This document shows positions 19,601-28,410 of a DNA stretch of 64,000 nt, piece by piece; the stretch's first letter is position 1; each line of letters starts with the position of its first letter. Source of the stretch: Fomitopsis serialis (Eukaryota > Basidiomycota > Agaricomycetes > Polyporales > Fomitopsidaceae). Both the position numbers and the translations under genes were made by a program. The DNA is taken from positions 61,790 through 125,789 of the forward strand of contig NW_025955080.1 in assembly GCF_022376445.1 (NCBI RefSeq), read 5' to 3'. The notes under the pieces were generated by a model. The model saw only the letters and a list, made by a program, of their open reading frames with translations, was not told where the DNA came from and did not search any database.

Positions 19601-19997
19601 CTCGTTCGATGTCGCTTACACTCGAGTACTCATAGGTCCGCACTTGGTCGACTAGGTACGGCACATCCGTTGCTCCTCGATCTCCTCGCGTCGGAGCCAG
19701 CACCTCGCTGAACGGGCTTCTGTGTCGGCGACCGACCACTGCAAGACACGCGTCGCTCCCAGTGATTCCACCGGTGAGTCTAACCTCCGTAATCACTTCT
19801 CGCGCCCGTCCTGATCCTCGTGTCTCAGTTCCCGTTCGCTCCTCCGGCCGCGGGTAATCGTCTTCGACCGTGAAGCCTCGTCTCGGCGCCGCCAGCAGAT
19901 TCCCGACCTCTTCCTCTATCTCCGCGCCGTGGTTGTGCGCTTTGTACTCACGGTGGTCGATCGTGTACGTCTCAGTCGCGGTCTGCACCTTGGCCAA
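16506..19997 (-). CDS. LARD polyprotein segment 2
   Basis: 1163 codons, opening with a TTG codon in the provided frame; the true start is likely a frame change from segment 1. It is strongly charged (Arg/Glu/Ser/Gly). Two copies of an EVGxxLAAxRRxF motif lie near residues 30 and 215. A less charged segment lies near residue 470 (VAKLARSFSRP.., CFLNTSHLF). It overlaps segment 1 by at least 82 bases and segment 3 by 142. No protease, RT or integrase signature. Function unknown. Confidence 0.55.
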   Translation of the reverse strand: MAKVQTATETYTIDHREYKAHNHGAEIEEEVGNLLAAPRRGFTVEDDYPRPEERTGTETRGSGRAREVITEVRLTGGITGSDACLAVVGRRHRSPFSEVLAPTRGDRGATDVPYLVDQVRTYEYSSVSDIEREDDERMGAPGRGTGGVSSERDEPGPRARDSRRAGFACKNLATTGIAQGRDFDGELGRDDKRMAGGEASSAAISACSKEQKEVGEFLAAARRVFKTGNEWLRLYQQAEQMSRGTRRVATTALKDRRTGRSPMTSCPPSSRVEGLISTPRGALCMQTEGRHASDIRQDTQGRDGATAEVLDTRKQQERQAQAFIRVVIRGTETRLTYGSSSTYYAYRGHRSPSARTDLHVQEHATSAFELGVEDAPRLRTQRSDGGRDCSRECANLARVQQGGIIVMDEGKYNEIGSEDHTQSQAELVEKGLRRETIAQAPEPRCAQPTGASLVAQVAKLARSFSRPLCFLNTSHLFAYGPLWTGARFPAAVDDHLIARLDSEGAAHEVQEPVDRDRRQANARSQRTGGAKSGNELADPCADERGQPERGKRRAILGSSELPEDSRLNERDIAGRRIDMHLLMCPPTDSAIANSSSKGTLTHGTVPTQESTRQASWDRDSHQCVASERTACGNVGDSTESLATDTEWTSFKYGALRREQDGFRKTVRRSIAWQKGSSEARQQDAEGTSTFRRASTEAGNPDNALTTSRWLAGPLFSRDGAIVFARKETVHVREASGGTTSLPTRSKEEGKGSWRLQGSEVGESQYDAELRPAVSDQDQRRSEGNRRSEVQLDMMGRIEDAGTGSQARVTRSVEVKSIYGEATYNRRTSRTITPTGELSHARSEVTASQHVLSSQTGREHGSESTDSRAMAGTARASSGKEVRRREQRERDESLDGSRQWTAGPVGQPEVREERAEGTRTSGHRLMGAFTRRGAGLKAIACNHVAEGTAGEAQDRERADADWADVRLGERSTQHGRNEGDRSAGDRSEGRASASATTAGFKDVPCRKERGEFEDPLKTERREIVARGDDVELREQTTEGTRRRGDTSTEEEHVDCGGSAHGSTSKEGRARAQGTFAGATESAAVAQDGVRRSFAGRPGGGIVNTDFDAGRRRQGQVGACMEAVRGFSEQSVAGTSAGSTQTSRVDAGNWPERGMRTDSRAESLR

Positions 19998-21298
19998 TGG
20001 CGTCTCCTCCCCGCCTCCCGTCCTTGCCCCTCTCGCTCTCGCATATCCTTGTATTCGATGCTAATGTTGCTAGTTGCCTCTAATCTTTGAATCCCTTGCT
20101 CGCGTGCTCGGTTACTCGCTGGACTCCAGGACCTGCCGGTTGAACGTTCGCTCCGGCTCTCGTATCCTGACCTCTCTAGCATCCTGAAGTTGACCTTCGC
20201 GCGACAGGCTCCGAGCCCTAAAGTCGCTCGTGTATCTTCCGTTACGACGCGCTCGCATAAGCTGAATTGATGCAGTGATGCTCGCCTAGCTGAACGCTCG
20301 TCCCGCCCTCTGTTCGCCGCTGCAACTCCTTCCGACCTGTTGTGCGGGTGCGTCGTCTGCTCCGAGTTCGTGGGACTAACACTGGTGTCCGACGATATTG
20401 CGTCGCTGGTCCGCGTGGCCTTGATCCTAGCAAGTCTATCTCCCGCAGGTTCGTCGACTCGCTCGAACGTTCTTGCTCTGAGCCGCGATATTTCGAGGAA
20501 GAGATCGTCGAGTGGACATGGACTGCTGCCCGACGCTTCCGTAGGTACCTGTGTCATAGAGCTTGCATTACCCGTGTACACCTCCCAGCTACTTCTTCTA
20601 TTCATCGCGTGTTGCCTCCCCGAACCGGCAGCTACACCTCCACGCATGCCTCCGGATTGCTCGTGAATGCTTGAATCGTCGGTGCTCGCGTTCGTCCCGG
20701 GTCTCATCGTCACGGTGATGCTCTCGCTCAGGGTAGCTCCTTCGTGTGTCCTCGCCGTACTTGCTACTCCATTCCAGAACTCGCGAAGCGTGAGTGAGCA
20801 GCCTCGGTGAACCTGCGAGCGTACGGTGACGTGGGCGTCCGAGTCGGCCGTCCCACCGCGAGAGGCGTCCTCGACTAAGACAATGCGCGCGTGCCAGGCG
20901 ACTCGCTCCTGAATCATCGTCTCGAGTCCCTGTCTTTCCGCAGCGACGCTCGTCTGCGCACCGTGTTGACCCCCGGGATCACCAGTGGGGTTCTGCGATT
21001 CCGTGGATTCAGTCACCATGCCGCCTGCGTGTGCGGTAGCTGGCTCGTAGGTCGCGGTCGCGGGTCCCGGTCCCGTAGCCCGCTCGTAAGTCCAGGGTGC
21101 ACATGTTGAGGCTGTGAAGAGCTCATCGAGTGCGTACGTGCTGTCGCCTCTGAGACGACTAGTCGCCGACTCTGTGACTGACTCGAACCGTACCGTTGCG
21201 GTCGACCTCGCGACTACGTCCGCATCGCGCGTTGGTGTCGGTTCCACATGCGCTGTAATGGTAGACTGGCAATGAAGGGAATATTCCTCGGCTCGCAT
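19916..21298 (-). CDS. LARD polyprotein segment 1
   Basis: 460 codons from the ATG at 21298, about 150 bases inside the 5' LTR, which is where a first Gag-type ORF would start. The frame is also open upstream into the LTR (to 21700). Thr/Ala/Ser/Arg-rich, with two copies of an LDxLF..RxxTxER motif (near residues 60 and 290). No zinc knuckle or nucleocapsid motif, so it does not look like a classic Gag. Unknown. Confidence 0.55.
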   Translation of the reverse strand: MRAEEYSLHCQSTITAHVEPTPTRDADVVARSTATVRFESVTESATSRLRGDSTYALDELFTASTCAPWTYERATGPGPATATYEPATAHAGGMVTESTESQNPTGDPGGQHGAQTSVAAERQGLETMIQERVAWHARIVLVEDASRGGTADSDAHVTVRSQVHRGCSLTLREFWNGVASTARTHEGATLSESITVTMRPGTNASTDDSSIHEQSGGMRGGVAAGSGRQHAMNRRSSWEVYTGNASSMTQVPTEASGSSPCPLDDLFLEISRLRARTFERVDEPAGDRLARIKATRTSDAISSDTSVSPTNSEQTTHPHNRSEGVAAANRGRDERSARRASLHQFSLCERVVTEDTRATLGLGACRAKVNFRMLERSGYESRSERSTGRSWSPASNRAREQGIQRLEATSNISIEYKDMREREGQGREAGRRRHWPRCRPRLRRTRSTTVSTKRTTTARR

Positions 21299-21427
21299 GT
21301 ACACGATCCCAGTGGTGACTTCGGTAGTGGATGGGAAATGAATGGGGTGGATTGTGTGTGCTTGCCTGTGCTCTGAGCGCGATGACGCGAGGCTGTAGGC
21401 GGAGCGGAAGAAGCACGAATAGGGAAC

Positions 21428-21450
21428 CACCCCTCGCGGTGGGCTCCAGT
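21428..21450 (-). promoter_or_regulatory. Candidate primer-binding site
   Basis: On the minus strand the first LTR ends in ACA, and the next bases are ACTGGAGCCCACCGCGAGG. A TGG start just inside a 5' LTR is the usual sign of a tRNA 3'-end match. I could not name the tRNA. Confidence 0.4.
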
Positions 21451-22407
21451 TGTGCAGCTCGGGAGTGTCGTGCTCCCGGGCGCGATATTCGAGGGGCGGG
21501 CTAGTCTGTTGCTTCCGGAGTGGGGGGAATGTGGGTCGAAAGGGGTGCATGATGGTCAAGGGGAGCTGTGCCAATGACGTGGCCTCGTACGACACCTCAG
21601 GGTCGCAGACCTCGTTCTTGGTTCTCCAAGCCTCGCTGTTGACCCCGTTCCTGACTTGCTCCGTGGTCTCTGTCCTACCTCGCTCTCGTCCTCGTTCCAA
21701 ATGTGCCTCACTCTCGCTCTGCAGTCGCTACACTTGCTAAACCCGTTCCGCAGTGATCTTGTTCTCGTTCCGTAGTCGCCCTCCTCGTTCCGCGGGTTCC
21801 TGTGCTCGTTCCGCGAGCTCCTAAGCTAGTACTGCCGATCCTTGTACTCGTTCCGCGAGTTCCTATGCTCGTTCAACGAGCTCCTATGCTCGTTCCGCTA
21901 GCTCCTATGCTCGTTCCGCGACCACCTATGCTCGTTCCGCAAGCCCTTATGCTCGTTCCGCAAGCCCCCTATGCTCGTTCCGCGAGCTCCTATGCTCGTT
22001 CCGCGAGTCCTTGTACTTGATTACGTCGCACCGTGTCCGTCCGAAAGATTCTCGACAGCCCGAGTTGGTCAACACTGACTGACCCAGGGAGCCTCTCCCA
22101 GCTCCAGCGAGTGTATGGGGAAATGTGCGAGCTATGCTTGCAGGTCTCTAGATTCGAGGTGGGGAGAGCTAAGGTATGTACAAGTCTTCGTGGCACTGTA
22201 TGCCGCCGAAGCTGACTAATAGTAGGTACTTGCTATATATGGTAAGTAATGCGAAATCGCACAAAGTCCATCAAGTACAATAGAAATGGGGTATCGGAAG
22301 GAATAGCGAAGGTTGTCAATATGCTCGGAGGGAATGGCAATGACCAGGTAGCTCAAAATAAGGGATATACGTACTGTCCGGGCCTATGTGGGGGGGCACT
22401 CCCCACA
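21451..22407 (-). repeat. LTR of the LARD-like element (5' copy)
   Basis: 957 bp, near identical to 10894-11846. As the 5' LTR in the minus orientation it should hold the promoter; the 21-bp array lies at about 21796-22015. Confidence 0.88.
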
Positions 22408-22559
22408 CCGGGCTAGTTTGTAATCATCCAGCCAGCCGGACCCCAGATGAACAGACCGGCCGGGCTTCTCCAAAACCAGCCAGACCCCTCAGAATTGATC
22501 TGCCGGTGATATAACAACAAGAATTGTTAACCCCCAAGCTCAGCTGGAAAATGACCAAG

Positions 22560-22960
22560 GTTGTATCAACCAAGCTCAATATTTAACCACCCACCGAGCT
22601 CAGAGTTGAACCACCGAGCCCAGAGATGAGCCACCAAGCTCGGTATCAAACCACCGAGCTCAGTAGTGAGCCACTGAGCACAGTATTGAACCACCGAGGT
22701 TAAACAGCTAGGCTCGGTGGCCGAGAAAAATTGGCCGGGCTCGGCGCCGAGGATAAATGGCCGAGGCTCGGGCCGAGGTTTGAGCGCCGAGCTCGGTGAA
22801 AACCGCCGAGGTCAGTATCAAAGCATTGAGCTCAGTTAAGGGGCCCAGTTAAAGGGCCGAGCTGAGTGTTCAATGACCGAGTTTGTTGTTGAAGCACTGA
22901 GCTCGGAAATGGCCGAGGTTAAACCACCGAGCTCGGTGAAAAACGGCCGGGCCGTCAGAT
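22560..22960. repeat. GAGCTC-type array, left foldback arm
   Basis: About 18 units of 20-30 bases built around ACCGAGCTCGGT or variants, each word being itself nearly palindromic. The inverted counterpart is 24310-24700. Confidence 0.8.
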
Positions 22961-23089
22961 TGCCATATAAGGAAATTTGGTATCATCTGGTAGCCCTTCA
23001 TTCACAGAGTACAGTATATGTTCCCTAGTGTACAGAGATGCCTAGTTAGGTCAGAGAATACAAAATAAAAATGCTCACAGGCTTCTCTG

Positions 23090-23400
23090 AGAACATACTA
23101 TTCAACTCCTGAGGCCAGTTTTCTTTTCCCACAATGTTTGACTATCTAGAATGTGCTATTTCAATGCACAGACTACATCCCCAACAGGAATAGTCTTATT
23201 CTTTGAAGCTGAATGCAGGACAGGAGATAAGGGGCATACATGTTGGATAATGATGTTCACTCCCTGCAGCCAACATTCTTTCCAAATAGTGTTTGACTAT
23301 CTAGAATGATTCATTTCCTCACAATGAGTGAGTCCTCCAAAGGAATAGTCTTATTCACACAAGCTGAATGCAGTACAGAGTTAAGGGAATCTGGTCTCAT
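23090..23400. repeat. ~165-bp sub-repeats, left foldback arm
   Basis: Two units (near 23120-23225 and 23280-23385) share a TTTGACTATCTAGAAT block, then GGAATAGTCTTATTC and GCTGAATGCAG. Inverted copies occur at about 23735-23835, 23885-23985 and 24055-24160, giving five in all. AT content is higher than in the outer arrays. Confidence 0.75.
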
Positions 23401-23870
23401 ATGAGTATCACTCAATTTGAACAATGCTGATCATCACTTCTGTATCCATGCATGATATAGCTGAAGAGTCTATACATTGGACAGATGTGTCGCATTTTGC
23501 TCTGGCTGGCCTAGGACAGTGCACCGGCCGGACCGTTTGCTACGAGCAATGGCCGGCCGGACCATTGGCAATGAGCATTGTCCGGCCGGACCATTACCAA
23601 TGGAGAAATGTTTATGTGGCCAGTGCAATGCGCATGGGTGCACATCACAGTTTGATACAGACAATCATTCAAAGCAGGCCCCATCATGACACAATAATGC
23701 ATGTTCCCCTTAGCTCCATGCTCAGTTCAGCTAGGAAGAATAAGACTATTCCTCTTGAGGACTTTGCTGTTCATGTTGGATTAAGCCATTCTAGTTTGTC
23801 AAACATTGTGGGCAAAGCATATTGGCTTTACAAAGTAAACATAGTTCACATGTATCCCACTCCACCCTTG
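23400..23870. other. Centre of the foldback element
   Basis: The unpaired loop of the large palindrome. It holds three more CCGGCCGGACC words (23522-23600) and one extra, diverged 165-bp unit. Short ORFs here (for example 23424-23879) show no recognisable product, and a functional gene is doubtful. Confidence 0.5.
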
Positions 23871-24309
23871 ACACCTTAACTCTGTACTGCATTCAGCTTG
23901 TGTGAATAAGACTGTTCCTTTGGAGCACTTACTCCATGTGAGTAAATGAACCACTCTAGATGGTGAAACCCTATTTGGAAAGAATATTGGCTGCAGGAAC
24001 CAACATTCAAGTCAGACATGCATATCCCATACCTATATGCCCTTATCTCTTGTCCTGCATTCAGCTTCAAAGAATAAGACTATTCCTGTTGGGGATGTAG
24101 TCTGTGCATTGAAATAGCACATTCTAGATAGTCAAACATTGTGGGAAAAGAAAACTGGCCTCAGGAGTTGAATAGTACGTTCTCAGAGAAGCCTGTGAGC
24201 ATTTTTTATTTTGTATTCTCTGACCTAACTAGGCATCTCTGTACACTAGGAACATATACTGTACTCTGTGAATGAAGGGCTACCAGATGATACCAAATTT
24301 CCTTATATG

Positions 24310-24700
24310 GCAATCTGACGGCCCGGCCGTTTTTCACCGAGCTCGGTGGTTTAACCTCGGCCATTTCCGAGCTCAGTGCTTCAACAACAAACTCGGTCAT
24401 TGAACACTCAGCTCGGCCCTTTAACTGGGCCCCTTAACACTGAGCTCAATGCTTTGATACTGACCTCGGCGGTTTTCACCGAGCTCGGCGCTCAAAACCT
24501 CGGCCCGAGCCTCGGCCATTTATCCTCGGCGCCGAGCCCGGCCAATTTTTCTCGGCCACCGAGCCTAGCTGTTTAACCTCGGTGGTTCAATACTGTGCTC
24601 AGTGGCTCACTATTGAGCTCGGTGGTTTGATACCGAGCTTGGTGGTTAAATATTGAGCTTGGTTGTTACAACTAACAATTCTTGTTGTTATATTACTAGT
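24310..24700. repeat. GAGCTC-type array, right foldback arm
   Basis: Inverted copy of 22560-22960, near identical over long stretches, for example both flanks of the array and the GCTCAAACCTCGGCC segment. Confidence 0.8.
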
Positions 24701-24724
24701 GTATCAGGGGTCTGGCTGGGAGAA

Positions 24725-25300
24725 GCCTGGCCGGTCGGTTCATCTGGGGTCTGGCTGGATGGTTAGAAACTAGCCCGGCCGGACCATTTACAGCCCAGAT
24801 TTTGCAAGGCTTCCGGCCGGCCTGTTCACATTGGAAGTTGGGATTTTGCCCGGCCGGACCGTTTCACCTGGGGGCCGGCCAGACGTCCGAAACCAACCCC
24901 TGGCCAGGCTGAATCATTGCTGAGTGCTCCGGCCGGCCCGTTAGTGATGAGCCCGGCCGGACCATTGAGAGCCCAAATTTTTGAGGCCTCCGGCTGGGAC
25001 ACTGATCAAAGGTCTGGCCGGAACATTGGGTATATGTCCGGCCGGACCGTAGGAAACGTAAATTTTTCGAGGCCTCCGGCCGGACCGTTGACCAGAGCTC
25101 CGGCCGGGACGTTGGATAACAGTCCGGCCGGACCGTAGGAAACCCATATTTCTCAAGGCCTCCGGCCGGTACGTTCACCAGAGCTCCGGCCGGAACGTTA
25201 CCCAACACTCCGGCCGGACCATTCCAAACCACCACCCTTCCTCCGGCCGGTTCGTTGCTGGCAGCGGCCGCTCCAAAAGGTAGACCCGGAGTGCTCCGGC
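24725..25300 (-). repeat. CCGGCCGG array, right arm
   Basis: Inverted counterpart of 10330-10893. The match includes spacer text, so the two blocks are arms of one palindrome and not independent arrays. Confidence 0.85.
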
Positions 25301-25373
25301 CGAGCCCGGGTCCACCGTTCGAAACGGGCCAAATGCACTCCGGGTGGACCGTTCGAAACGTGATTTCCCACTC

Positions 25374-27515
25374 ATTAGGCTCAGTGTGTCCGGGCTCGCC
25401 GCAACTCCAGCACACTATGGTGCTACCACTCGCGCCAGTGGTCGTTTTCCCTGCTGGCGCTGGTGTGGATTTCGGCGGACCCTTGTCGCTGACCACCACC
25501 GCTTTGGACACCGGTGGTGCTGGCTTCGACGCCACCACGGCCCCCACACTTGGTCGGGTCATGAATCGAGCGAACGGACCAGTCGTCCTGGCTCGACCGG
25601 CCAGGACTGCTGGGGCAACGGGCTTCGATGTACCACCACCATCTCTGGTGGTGGTGGTTGACGGGGTCGTCTTAGAGGCCGCCGCCGACAACATCGCAAA
25701 CTCGTAGTCGCTTGCTGCCTTCACCATCTTACCGAACGACGATCGTTCGGGCGAGATGTAGGAGACCTTTCGTAAGGTCTCCTCCATGTCTGAAGGTAGT
25801 GCCGCTAGGAATCGTCGCTTCCATTCATAGTCCCCAGGACGCTCCGTCATGCGGTCGGCGTACTGGGACATCCTGTCGAGTAATTCGGTGACCCCACCAC
25901 TCTTGTGGTAGGTCACCTTATTCCACGATTCGGCGGCCTTAATTTCACCATCTTGGTGAATGAATCGCCGGTGCAGTGCGGCGATTGCTTCCGCGAACCG
26001 CCAATGTCGCCTCGTCCGTCGAGGAGACTGTACATGACGGAAATACCAATCTTTGGCACCGTCAGTCAACGCATTCCCGGTGAGCCGTAACCGGTCCATG
26101 TCTAAACGTGGACCCGTTATCCGGAGCACTGAGAAGTACGTTAATAGTTCGAAGAGCCATTCTTCGAACCGGTATAGGTCATCGGTGCCAGCCCAGGTGG
26201 ACGGCTTGTCCATCTTGGCCGACCTCAAGTAACCTGGTGCTTCACCGTCTGGATCGTCACTCACCAGTTCCTCAATCATGCCTAGGCATCGATCGAGGGA
26301 GCGACTGGTGTTGTGCGCTGGGCCATCCATGTCCCTTTCGGATGTGGATGGTCCGTGTTCATGAGTACTACTACCTTGCATGTAGGAGTACATGCCTTGG
26401 TAGTCGTACTCATGGCTCGTCTGTCCAGACGACGAACTGGAACCCCCTACTCCGGGTGGGAATGATACTCGTACTCCCTCTCGGGAGTACGTGGATCTGT
26501 TATCAGGTTTGGGTACTTCCCCGCGGAAGTACCTCCTGATTTCTTCGCGAGCAGCGGTCTTTTGAGATGCGCTGGCCTGCGGTCGGACGCCCTCCGAACG
26601 AGGGGTCGTACCATGCTTCCGTTCCGCGGGGGATGGGGTTACTGGTTCAGTGCCCTCATCCGTCCCACTGCTGCTCGATACCGACGGTCGCCTGAACGGT
26701 GGGACCATGGTAGGAGAGGGCGATTGCGGTGGGGCCCGGTAGTGATAATGGATCTTATCATACTCAGGCCCTGACGTCCGGTAAGGTGATCTTACCTGGC
26801 GACTACTACTCGGGGTAGTAGTCGTCCGTGTCGGTATCGGGATCCTGTCCCTTGCCGCCCGACGTCGTTGGTACTCCTCTTCTAACTCTCCTCGCTGGCG
26901 AGGGGAGTTGATGGCCTCCGCGGCTGCCTTGAAAACCGGGTCCTCCTGGTCCTCAGGTTGGGGTACTGTGTCCCGTACCCCTGACGTCTGTATCGATTCC
27001 GTGTCACTTACTGCGTCGGTATCGGACATCTCAGCTGCCTGGCGGACAGTTGTCATTTTCTGGTTTGCGTCTTCCAATACTGCAGCCAACTTCGCGTCGA
27101 AGTTGGCCGCATTCTGGCGAGACTCCTCGCGGAGCTGGCCCAGCGATATCTTGAAGTCGTCAAGTGCGCTCAAGACTTTCGCCGCCTTACGGGATCCCGT
27201 ACGGGATCCTGTTCGAGAACCGGTTGCACTGGAAGCTCGGGATCGAGGTTTGTGCTGTTCTGTCCTCGATCCAGCAGAATGCTCCTTCGCAGGCGCATCC
27301 TGTGTGTTGGTCGTATCGGTAGAAGTCGCTCGTCGAGATGACTGAGCCCTCCTGCTCGATACCCCTTCTTCGGGCCCTAGGTCCTCACGCTCCTTCTTGG
27401 TGGAAGGAGACGACGAGGTCCCATGTGGTTGCGCTGAAGTCTCGACCTTACTGGTCGAGGCCTCATCACTTGGGTTGCCTTTCGGGGCAGTTGGTGACGA
27501 CGTATTGGTCGTCAT
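25374..27515 (-). CDS. gag: Chromovirus Gag, cut in the zinc knuckle
   Basis: About 714 element-derived codons from ATG at 27515. The N-terminal 330 residues are Ser/Thr/Pro/Arg-rich and disordered. A Gag capsid-like region spans about 430-640, with the family's typical WAGTDDLYRFEEWL and ALHRRF.. stretches. The nucleocapsid starts with CWSCGEPGH near residue 702. The final Cys of the knuckle is missing, because the foldback terminus begins a few codons later; the frame then runs on 170 codons through the CCGGCCGG array to 24864. Any protein made would have an abnormal tail and no working knuckle. Confidence 0.85.
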
Positions 27516-27699
27516 CGGAGATGCTTTCTTTTGAAAGCGGCCGCGGCTATCTCTTTGTGGTAGCGGCCTGCCTGTTCGGTCGTACTCCGTGATGGAGTGA
27601 TGTTTTGTTATGATAGATCCCGCTCGACGTTCTCAACGTCGTATTCGACCGCACGCACTTCTGTGTAGAAGTTCGAGCTTTCGAAGGAGCGTAAAAAAG
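27516..27699 (-). other. Chromovirus leader
   Basis: About 184 bases between the candidate LTR and gag, with inverted words around ACGTTGAGAACGTCG. It should hold the primer-binding site, but no clear tRNA match begins at 27699. Confidence 0.35.
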
Positions 27700-27902
27700 T
27701 GTAACGCCCCCTTACTCACGCCGTGATACGCTGCACCCAGTCTCTATTCCAGAGTGGTGCGGTATCGGTGACGAGTGTAAAGGAACTGGAACTCCCACAC
27801 TCGCTGGCGCCGTCCTTAAGGGACGGCGCCTACGCACGCGATCGTAGATACATTATATGTCCTAATTTAGTAACTACGTGAATGTAACGTAGCCACGTTA
27901 CA
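27700..27902 (-). repeat. Candidate short 5' LTR of the chromovirus
   Basis: On the minus strand the block starts TGTAACG (27902) and ends CGTTACA (27700), the inverted-end form of an LTR. It carries a TATA-like ACATATAATGTAT (about 27860-27848) and lies 185 bases before gag. At 203 bp it is short. No second copy is in the window, because the 3' end of the element is missing. Two hairpins lie inside (27806-27830 and 27883-27902). Confidence 0.4.
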
Positions 27903-27904
27903 GT

Positions 27905-28410
27905 AGGGTAGGGCGAACCTAGGATGTCTCCCTGGTTGCCATCGCGGTGAAAGACCTCGTCGAGGTAACGCATCAACTCGTCGATCTCGGGGAACGACCT
28001 AGGAGCGGGAAGCGTATCGTTCGCCAGCAGGATGGCCCGGCTACGGGACTCGAACAAGAATCGCTGTTCGAAGGTCGGTTCGATGGTTCGAACGATAGTC
28101 TAAGTTCGGAGGCACGTACGATCATCCAACGGACTCCGTGAGCCCAAGCCAGCCACTCTCCGGGACTGTTGGCATCGTATCGCGGCTCGACAAGTCCCTC
28201 GGTCTTGAGGACCTCTAGGAGGCGGTAGTAGCGGGCAGCATACGCTTCGGAAGTTGGGTCGAGGTGCGGCATGTTCGTGTAAGTCAGGCGAACTCCTGCA
28301 GCTGTCTCATATCTTCGAGGACTGTCACCGGCTCCGGTTATGACCTTCGCCGTTCGGGGACGGTCGCCCGTTATGCGGAACCTGCGGAAGGCCGAGTTGG
28401 ATTCTCTCAT
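27905..28410 (-). pseudogene. Broken ORF interrupted by the chromovirus
   Basis: From 28410 one frame reads about 110 codons (MRESNSAF.., then YAARYYRLLEVL, WAHGVRWMIV). Near 28080 the sense continues one frame away (FLFESRSRAILLAND.., RYLDEVFH) until the chromovirus LTR begins. Hydrophobic and charged spacing looks like real protein. I do not recognise the family. It lies head to head with the LTR remnant at 28524. Confidence 0.4.

Larger units (their letters stand above)
10894..22407 (-). mobile_element. 11.5 kb LTR element without pol (LARD-like), nested in the foldback arm
   Basis: Two direct repeats, 10894-11846 and 21451-22407, differ at only a handful of positions, have TGTG..CACA ends and are flanked by CCGG on both sides (10890-10893, 22408-22411). 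A purine tract on the minus strand borders the left LTR (11847-11861), so the element reads right to left. The 9.6 kb interior holds four long overlapping minus-strand ORFs and no reverse transcriptase, protease or integrase motif. This fits a large retrotransposon derivative that depends on enzymes of another element. The near-identical LTRs indicate recent insertion. Confidence 0.85.
10260..25373. mobile_element. Foldback element with ~1.5 kb inverted arms (contains a nested LTR element)
   Basis: The two ends are inverted copies: both begin GAGTGG inward and share about 90 percent of the next 600 bases, including a NotI-type GCGGCCGC and the series of CCGGCCGG words. Without the nested LTR element the foldback unit is about 3.6 kb: arm 10260-10893 plus 22412-about 23400, a centre of about 470 bases, and arm about 23870-25373. 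Each arm has three layers in order: a CCGGCCGG array, a GAGCTC array, and larger units with a TAGATAGTCAAACA core. No transposase or long coding frame of its own was seen. Long inverted arms built of sub-repeats define the Foldback class; the family is not one I recognise. It is inserted in the chromovirus gag. Flanking bases are TAAT-like on both sides, but no clean target duplication could be defined. Confidence 0.8.
4193..27902 (-). mobile_element. Ty3/gypsy chromovirus, split by a foldback element
   Basis: Reading right to left: a short candidate 5' LTR (27902-27700), gag (27515-about 25374), an inserted foldback element (25373-10260), protease ORF (10207-9257), pol (9152-5577) and an accessory ORF (5324 down). 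The 3' end is cut by the plus-strand LTR element at 4192, so the 3' LTR is not in the window. The order gag-protease-RT-RNaseH-integrase-chromodomain is diagnostic of chromoviruses. Pol is 1191 codons without a stop, so the insertions look recent. The element cannot make an intact Gag as it stands. Confidence 0.85.

Noticed and set aside
12629..21109. Plus-strand ORFs inside the LARD-like element
   Set aside because: They are mirror frames of the long minus-strand ORFs. They have no repeat modules of their own and lie opposite to the element's orientation.
21428..21450. Naming a tRNA for the primer-binding site
   Set aside because: The 3' end implied by the sequence did not match a tRNA I can recall with certainty.
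24864..25373. C-terminal 170 residues of the gag reading frame
   Set aside because: They come from the foldback arm, not from Gag; the open frame there is an effect of the repeat composition.
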